A stretch of 64,000 nucleotides of DNA, from contig NC_087093.1 in assembly GCF_963855985.1 (NCBI RefSeq), forward strand, positions 1,247,501 through 1,311,500, read 5' to 3'. Below the pieces are notes generated by a model. It made no database searches and had not been told where the DNA came from. It saw nothing but the letters and a program-made list of their open reading frames with translations. Position 1 is the stretch's first letter; each line of letters opens with the position of its first letter. Shown here piece after piece: positions 57,753 through 64,000 of this stretch. The stretch is from Ostrinia nubilalis. Lineage: Eukaryota > Arthropoda > Insecta > Lepidoptera > Crambidae. Both the position numbers and the translations under genes were made by a program.

Positions 57753-58283
57753 CTAACCGAAACCACTATGAACTCTACACAATCCATTGTCAACCTTATT
57801 CGAAAACTCTTAAGAACCAATAATTTAAAACCTGAAAACTTCAGACGCAACCCAACTTTGCAAGAATCGCGCCTACCGCGTTCACGTCGAAGACTGAATT
57901 CCTATACTCAGCCTTATCACAGTAATAATAAGGTTGATTTATTGTCTATGCCACATTGATAATGGCATCCCTGGTTTATGGTATATTAAAATCCTTCACT
58001 TATTTGCTCTAAAATGTAAGTGGCCTCAAAAATGCATCTTATGACGTCTAGAAGCGTAATAATTCTGTGACAATGACGTGACATTACTCTGAAGTGACAA
58101 TGTATGTGTTTCATCCGCGGGTGTTATCTTTTATGCCGCCTGCTTATTGTTGAGGTCGTCATTCATGCTTTATTTGTATTTTAAAAGCTTTTTATATCTA
58201 CGTATTGTACAACATTTTAACTTTACAGGCTATCGAAAATGCGATAGGTGGAACTATCATATGACATAGCGTTTATTCTTATA
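57753..58283. other. Unassigned sequence
   Basis: Nothing recognised. Confidence 0.5.
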
Positions 58284-58457
58284 ACTAGCGGCCGCCCGCG
58301 ACTTCGTACGCGTGGATCCCGTTTTTCCCTCTTAGGGGTGGAGTTTCGTAAAATCCTTTCTTGGCGGATGTCTACGTCATAATAACATCTACCTGCATGC
58401 CAAATTTCAGCCCGATCCGTCCAATGGTTTGGGCTGTGCGTTGATAGATCACTATGT
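58284..58457 (+). mobile_element. Short GTCA-family element lacking its microsatellite (copy 4)
   Basis: ACTAGCGGCCGCCCGCGACT through CAAATTTCAGCCCGATCCGT to GCGTTGATAGATCACTATGT. The usual GTCA run is replaced at 58458 by an orphan coding-like sequence. Confidence 0.8.
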
Positions 58458-58623
58458 AAGTTTTGCCTTTGCAAAACACCTTTCTCTTGAACAATTCTTC
58501 TGCTTTTTGTTGTACAATACCTGTAAAAACTAATTTTACTGTGTATGCCATGCCACCAGCTGGAATTTGAATCACAGAGTCGATAGAGTCCAAAGTTCTG
58601 GCGCCATCGATACAAGTATTCAA
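58456..58623 (-). pseudogene. Orphan coding-like fragment, possible captured exon
   Basis: A minus-strand frame from 58623 reads LNTCIDGARTLDSIDSVIQI, then PAGGMAYTVKLVFTGIVQQK, then AEELFKRKVFCKGKTY. It then runs into the adjoining repeat at 58457. It is preceded by TTTGAATATTTAAG, which would serve as a splice acceptor. The composition looks like real protein (alternating hydrophobic strands, no low complexity) and unlike the other random frames. I do not recognise the family; a beta-sandwich of the MSP/ASH kind is one guess. It may be an exon scrap carried or interrupted by the mobile element. Confidence 0.4.
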
Positions 58624-58745
58624 CTTAAATATTCAAAGAATAGGTAGAGCTATTCTGTACTACTGATAACAGCTTATTGAGCCCAGTATCATCTTATTTC
58701 ATTTGTAATTAGTGCGATTTTGAAAAAAATAATGGATGAAATCTA

Positions 58746-58865
58746 AGGCTGACTTGCACTACCTATCTTTGACCGTAACTATAACGATAACCGGTGTTTT
58801 TTGTATGGAGTTTGACAGATTTTTGGCGTTTGTTAAAGTCAAAGTAAGATGGTGCAACCCAGCCT
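58746..58865. mobile_element. MITE family A, intact copy (120 bp)
   Basis: AGGCTGACTTGCACTACCTA at the left and AAGATGGTGCAACCCAGCCT at the right, with CGATAACCGGTG and TTTGTATGGAGTTTGACAGA inside. Non-coding. Confidence 0.9.
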
Positions 58866-58954
58866 AAAAAATGTGTTGTCGACTTTACATTAAAACAATA
58901 AACAGAATAAGATTGTACTCAATTCCCATCCACAATCACCTATAACAAACTATG

Positions 58955-59216
58955 TCGGCCGTTTGGTGTAGTGGTTCGAAACGGACTACTATTCCGGAGG
59001 TAGCGGGTTCGATTCCCGCACAGTACAAACATTTGTGTGCATGAACATATTTTGTTTGTATTGGACTGGGTGTTTTCTATGTATAATAAGTATGTATTTA
59101 CAAAAAAAAAGTATTTAAGTATGTTTATATCCGTTGTCTAGTACCCATAGTACAAGCTTTGCTTAGTTTGGGGCTAGAAGCGCAGTGTAAAATGTCCAAG
59201 GATATTTTAAAAAAAT
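58955..59216 (+). mobile_element. tRNA-derived SINE
   Basis: The head holds pol III boxes: TTGGTGTAGTGG (box A) and GGTTCGATTCCC (box B) in a tRNA-like segment (58957-59025). The body contains GTATTGGACTGGGTGTTTTC and the tail CATAGTACAAGCTTTGCTTA, then GTTTGGGG, ending in an A/T-rich run. This layout is a SINE, not a tRNA gene. The 3' part resembles widespread lepidopteran SINE tails (recalled). Confidence 0.85.
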
Positions 59217-59639
59217 AAGTGTGGAGAGCGCTATCACAAGAACGACCTCTACAAAGAACCTGTTAGTTTTCATTAGGAAGCAGACCTTATCTTTGTCTTT
59301 AGCACAAGAGGTCCTTTTAAAAGTACGCAGTGGTTTTAAACAATAGGTTAGCGTTTGAAAGAGATTTTCAGTGATAAGAACTGGTGCTTAAAAGCATTAG
59401 GAGTTCAAAGTTAACGCTTTAAAGTTAGCTTTATTTTCTCTATTTAAGTTCACATTTGATCTGATGAAAAATCTACCTAATATTATTTTATGTATCAACC
59501 AACATGACATACCTGCCTTCAATTAAGATGATTTACATAGACATGTAAGATTGATCTCATTTTAGTAAAATATCAAGTTGAGAAAACTTCAAATGTGCCT
59601 AACATAAAAATACATAGGTACTGTAACGTCGTATAGCTA
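59217..59639. other. Unassigned sequence
   Basis: Nothing recognised. Confidence 0.5.
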
Positions 59640-59758
59640 AAGCTGGTTTGCACCATCTTACTTTAACTTTGACAAACGTCAAAAATCTGTCAAACTCCAT
59701 ACAAAAACACCGGTTATCGTTAAAGTTATGGTCAAAGTTAGGTAGTGCAACTCAGCCT
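59640..59758. mobile_element. MITE family A copy (inverted orientation)
   Basis: GTTTGCACCATCTTACTTTA at the left, CAAACTCCATACAAAAACAC in the middle, GGTAGTGCAACTCAGCCT at the right. Its right end forms part of a perfect palindrome. Confidence 0.9.
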
Positions 59759-59814
59759 AAGCTTCTATCTATACTAGCTATAGCTAGTATAGATAGAAGC
59801 TTAGGCTGAGTTGC
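59747..59814. repeat. Perfect 68-bp palindrome at a MITE end
   Basis: 59747-59780 is the exact reverse complement of 59781-59814, with no spacer. Each arm is 12 bp of the MITE terminus (GCAACTCAGCCT) plus 22 bp of adjoining sequence (AAGCTTCTATCTATACTAGC, then TA). Confidence 0.97.
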
Positions 59815-59830
59815 TATAGCACGTATATAT

Positions 59831-60684
59831 GTTACGGCTAAAGATAGTTGTGAACATAAACTTAAGATTAGCCGGCTAAACTTAAGTTTATCTTCGAAAA
59901 GCAGCTAAAGTTCGATAGCATGTTAGTTTGCTTCGTGATATTCCATCTTTAGCCGGCTAATGTGCACATTAGCCAAAACGAAACGGCTAAAAATGTATTC
60001 GATGGGCGCGCCCAGGCCGGCGGAGGGCTTGAGGGGGCGCCCGGGCGGTGGGGAGACAACGCGCGCGCAGTTTTATTTTGTTTTATTTTGTAATTTTAAA
60101 TACCTACAGAAGATTCAATTTTAATGACCAAATGGTTCCTTATTATTTTATTTTAATGATTAGGTAGATATTGTTTTAAGTGATGTTAATTCATAATGAA
60201 AGTGATTATTTTTTAACACGTTCCGCCGCGGTAACAGCACATACAGTTCAGGTGGAATTTATTCATATTATGGCAGTACCTACGGGTCTCGCCGTTTTCA
60301 CGAAAATCAATCTAAAAATCACTACGGCAACAACAGTCGATTTTACATTAGAGTTTCATAGAGAGCAGACTTGTTGTTGCAAAATATTGTGAACAACAGT
60401 ACGGGTATAGGTGTATGAAACATTTATGTGAAGATTGTTAGTGTCATGGTGGACTGGAGTACAGCGTCGGAACGTGTTAATAAAGTTTTCGTGTCAAAAT
60501 AGTAAACATTATTACATTGTTTCCTTTTCCATTTCCTTCTACATTTTTAGCCAAGGGCCTGCGGTTACACTTAAGTTTAGCCGGCTAAAGATAGAAGAAA
60601 CTAACATTAACACCTCGTCGAAGATAGACTTAAGTTTAGCCGGCTTATCTTAAGTTTATGTTCACACCTATCTTTAGCCGTAAC
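59831..60684. mobile_element. Long-TIR element with GTTACGG termini (copy 2)
   Basis: The ends GTTACGGCTAAAGATAG and its inverse, with about 67 bp of terminal repeat (four mismatches), then degraded similarity. Both sides are flanked by TATATA-type sequence. The 12-bp palindrome TTAGCCGGCTAA and CTTAAGTTTAGCCGGCTAAA-like motifs recur several times in both arms, as subterminal transposase sites often do. The interior has a very GC-rich patch (60003-60073) and no recognised frame. Confidence 0.8.
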
Positions 60685-60708
60685 ATATATACTAGCTATA
60701 TATATATA

Positions 60709-61948
60709 CAGGGTGTTACTTTGCATTCTTGCCATATTTACAGAGGTTACTATATTACTGATACTGAACACAAATCCGTAAAAAAATAATGCCCGAAAAA
60801 TTTTTTTTTAATCTTGAGTATTTTATTTTATCGACAATCTGTTAAACACATCACTAATTATCGTAACGCATGCACATCACTTGTTGGCGATGGCGATGAA
60901 GACTTTTTTACTTTTTATTGTATTTTTAAATATCTATTGCAATCTATTGTCTTTAAAATGTCTTTTTGACACTTGTAAAAAACTGAGAAATCCATCAATC
61001 ACAAATCACGTTATAAATAATACAAAAATGTCTGAAGTGTATTCAAACAGCGAATAATTTAATCAAAATGGTGCTTGGAGTGTCTGCAAGACGTCTTAGA
61101 CGAAATGCTTGATGACGTACTCTTAGCGTTACACCAAATGCTCTACTACCAGCAGGATGGTGCTCCCCCACAATAAGGACGTCAAGTGCGCGAATAATAC
61201 GTTTGGTGAACAGTGGATTGGACGAGTGGTCCAGTAGCTTGGCCACCACGATCCTCGGACCTGACACCAATGGATTTTTGGAGTGACTTGAAACGAATGG
61301 TATGCGCAGAAGAGATAAACAGTGTAAACACATTACATGAAAGGGTTGTTTTAGTGAAACTGTGAGACAAAACGTTTATGTGTTGCGAAAACTAAAGCGA
61401 AAAACCTACGCTTCGCCGTGCTAGACTGTGCCTTCATCAGAAAGAAGGACACTTTGAACACTTGCTTCGCAGTACGTAAACTTTGTAAGTAGGAACTTAT
61501 AAATAAATAATTAATTGTGAATAAGGTGATTTCATTTCATACTTAATTGATTAATTTGCAAAAATAGGGTACAATGTTATAAATTAATTAAAACCCTAAT
61601 AATTATTACGTATTTTTGACGGTCCTAAGCCCGTAAAGTAGAAAGGAAAATCTGAAATCAACTGAAGAGTATTTTAAAATAATTATTATGACTGGATAAA
61701 AAGGCTGGTACCCAGAGCCATAAAACAACAGATTAATAAGAACTAGGCCACGCCCACTAGGTTTATTCCACTTGCACCTGTAGAACGTGCGAGACAAAAT
61801 TGGTTTATTCCAATTTGTACTGAAAAACCAAATTTACTAAAATCTTAGTGTACTTTCTTTATGGGAGTATTTTGTTTATCGTAAATAATAGGTATTGTTC
61901 CCTACTTTTATCCCTGTGAATATGGCAATAATGCAAAGTAACACGGTG
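60709..61948 (+). mobile_element. Mariner-type transposon, intact ends, decayed transposase
   Basis: CAGGGTGTTACTTTGCATTC at the left is mirrored at the right (ATGCAAAGTAACACGGTG) over about 28 bp with few mismatches. TA flanks both sides (60707-60708, 61949-61950). The 1240-bp length is typical of Tc1/mariner elements. The transposase inside is broken (next entry). Confidence 0.88.
61069..61480 (+). pseudogene. Mariner-type transposase remnant
   Basis: The first part reads LQDVLDEMLDDVLLALHQML, then YYQQDGAPP, directly before a stop. Further on, in shifting frames, come QWIGR, WPPRSSDLTPMDF and EGHFEHLLRST, which are landmarks of the catalytic and C-terminal parts of mariner transposases. 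The DNA-binding N-terminal half is missing (60740-61060 shows none). Several stops and frameshifts rule out activity. Confidence 0.8.
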
Positions 61949-61950
61949 TA

Positions 61951-64000
61951 TATGTGTTAAGTCCTTCTGTCAAAAAGTCTGTTACTAATGACATCCAACC
62001 TGGATAAAATTATCTCAAGCCGCCCAAAATAACAAGGTAAAAAGGCAAATTAATTTCGCGTAAAATCGCGGGAGATATACTTACTAAGTCCATTAACTTG
62101 TTGAACTCCGAAATATTATCACAAACGAATCAATCATGCGACGAAACAGCGGAACCGCCGTAGCACAAACTGAACAGTAAACACAAACGTTACGTCATTA
62201 GTTGATTGGATTTAATATTTAAGACTGATATATTTATGAAATCTGTGACTGAATTAAAATACATTCTCTAGAATTAGAACTAAGTTTTAGGTAAACGATT
62301 TTATTTAGGTCTATTTGCACAGACGTTTTCTGAGTACCACCTAGTTCCTTGACTCTCTCTAGACGTCTATATCTCGCCTAAAATACTAAAGATGTTGAAT
62401 ATTACAGAAATACTTTGAATTACAATTTTATTCTGCATCATATTGGAATTCCGAGCGTCCAAATGGTCAGTGGTCGCGAGTTCGATTCCTACTTTGCTCA
62501 ATATTATTTTGTAAGACTAGCGCTCATCATTAAGTCAAAGATATACGCGTGTATTGTGACTGTCGGAAGATTTTTTCATGAAATTGGTTAGCCGTTCTAT
62601 TTTCGCTATGTGTATGCACAGTGACCCTACTGGCGACCGATAAACGCTTGATTAAATGAAAACCGGCCGCCGCCTGATTGATTTACTAGTCCGCGCGCCG
62701 CGGCCGCGACACAAGCGTTTAATTAACGCCACAGTCAAAAAGGGTTGTATGCAGTAGGCTTTTTTGTCTTTTTTTCATGTTTCAGAAGAAAATAATAGGT
62801 AGTTGTTTTATACAGTTGACATAACATCGGAATATACATTTATGTTGCAAAGTAGCACCTATTACAATTGCGAAAGATGTCACAGACTCAAAGTGTTTAG
62901 CTGGAAAATTGGATATTCTTTCATCTGTACTTCTGATTAACCTTGTCACGGCAATCATCTTACTTTCATCTTTTATTGCACCCAATCAGTAGATTCTGAA
63001 TTCGTTCATTCGTATGTTCGTTTCAGCCCCTTTAAAATAGATAAACTAAACAATGTGTATGCTCACAAAATTACATCTGACGTTGAAGTCCAGTTCAAAA
63101 AACACAAAAAAAAAATTAAATACCTATATTTTTTATGCAGAACAAGGCAGGTATTTGACCGCAATCGCACCTGATGATAATAATATGCTGTGTAGGATGC
63201 TACATAATCTGCCCTGTAAGTGCTTAATTCACTCTGGCCTTGAAAAGGCCCGGATTATATTTTCACTTTATCGGATAAATATTTGATACAGGTGGTCTTA
63301 CTGTTCTTTACTGAGCTATGACAGTTTGTGGGCTTGTCCACGTTTTTACACCCTTACATGCTGTTCCTTTATTTTCTTGTTCCACTCTATTTTACTAATA
63401 GAATCAACGATACAACATGGCGTGCATTTGTGTTGTTTGTTTTTGGGTATTTCTCATCGCCACGGTTCTCATCGTCACCTTCGTGGCGAATTTTATTTCT
63501 AACTTATTTGAACTTTTTGTAAACAAAAATTGTAGCGCTTGATGTGAAGATTGTATTCTCAGTAAATCAGTCAAATAGTGAGTCTCGTTTGGAAGCTTTA
63601 ACGTTTTGAATTTTTTGATGCCACGAAAGTGATTCTGTATTTCACAGCAATATTTTTTTCAAACTTTACTACTGTAAATGACTCTTAAGTGTTTATATAA
63701 CACATATTTTGTCTTATTTTCATAGATAAATAGCAATTACATAATATAAATAGGTACCTACTTAAATACAAGATACAATTTTACCGATTAACTCATCTAC
63801 TAAGTTACAAGATTCTACGCAATTGGTTTTAAGGGTGACACTGGTGGCATTCTGAAATGCTAAAGAAGCAAAAAACGGATTATCAGTACCTCAATAATAA
63901 AGAACTCTTACTGATTATCAGTCCCTCAACAAAAATATATTTTTTATTTTGGCCAGAGGGCCTCGTATTTTATTATCATTGCAAGCTTTTATTTACTTTC
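61951..64000. other. Unassigned sequence with two repeat scraps
   Basis: GGTCGCGAGTTCGATTCCTA at 62471-62490 resembles a pol III box B region, perhaps a decayed SINE head. GTTCGTTTCAGCC near 63016-63028 resembles an RTE subfamily 2 tail. No gene recognised. Confidence 0.45.

Noticed and set aside
58957..59027. tRNA gene
   Set aside because: Box A and box B are present, but the segment is the head of a SINE with a long shared body and tail; a cloverleaf with a paired acceptor stem was not evident.
62471..62490. Second tRNA-like box B
   Set aside because: No box A or acceptor stem around it; at most a decayed SINE head.

Overview
This window looks like transposon-dense, AT-rich DNA from a lepidopteran (moth or butterfly) nuclear genome. 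The evidence is the repeat repertoire. It has many 5'-truncated RTE retrotransposon tails ending in CATCAT runs, Helitron-like short elements ending GGTCAGCTAG, short elements carrying GTCA/TGAC microsatellites, a tRNA-headed SINE, and many MITEs. I found no intact host protein-coding gene, rRNA or functional tRNA gene. The window is probably intergenic or intronic. Almost all short open frames are chance frames or lie inside repeats.

Layout. 1-1325: the 5' part of a Ty3/Gypsy-type retrotransposon on the minus strand (start of gag, leader with primer-binding site, LTR), running off the left edge. 3.3-5.9 kb: a hAT-type MITE with 8-bp target duplications, a Helitron-like element, then a nest of at least three inverted-repeat elements. 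6.1-18.3 kb: scattered MITEs, RTE tails and a GC-rich retroposed segment with an 18-bp target duplication, separated by unassigned sequence. 18388-26845: a young copia element with identical 145-bp LTRs, a 5-bp target duplication, a copia-style half-tRNA-iMet primer site and a near-complete polyprotein. Its pol gene is split by a 4.1-kb block. That block holds a decayed RTE, which is itself split by an element carrying a THAP-domain first exon, which in turn contains a 5'-truncated Jockey/CR1-like LINE.

27-43 kb: MITEs and fold-backs, including an almost perfect 89-bp-arm fold-back at 32.4-32.6 kb. 43.3-44.7 kb: a 1.4-kb fold-back whose two long arms each keep an open frame of about 90 codons. 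48-57.8 kb: further MITEs and a 4-unit tandem repeat of about 120 bp interrupted by a MITE. 58.2-61.95 kb: a dense run of a GTCA-type repeat joined to an orphan coding fragment, a MITE, a SINE, a second MITE overlapping a perfect 68-bp palindrome, a long-TIR element, and a decayed mariner-type transposon with intact ends.

Nothing here suggests a cooperating gene system. The most useful content is structural: nested insertions whose relative ages disagree, inverted duplications that repeat their own flanks, and a pair of elements with the same GTTACGG termini that may represent a little-described family. All family calls rest on reading motifs by eye; no database search was done.
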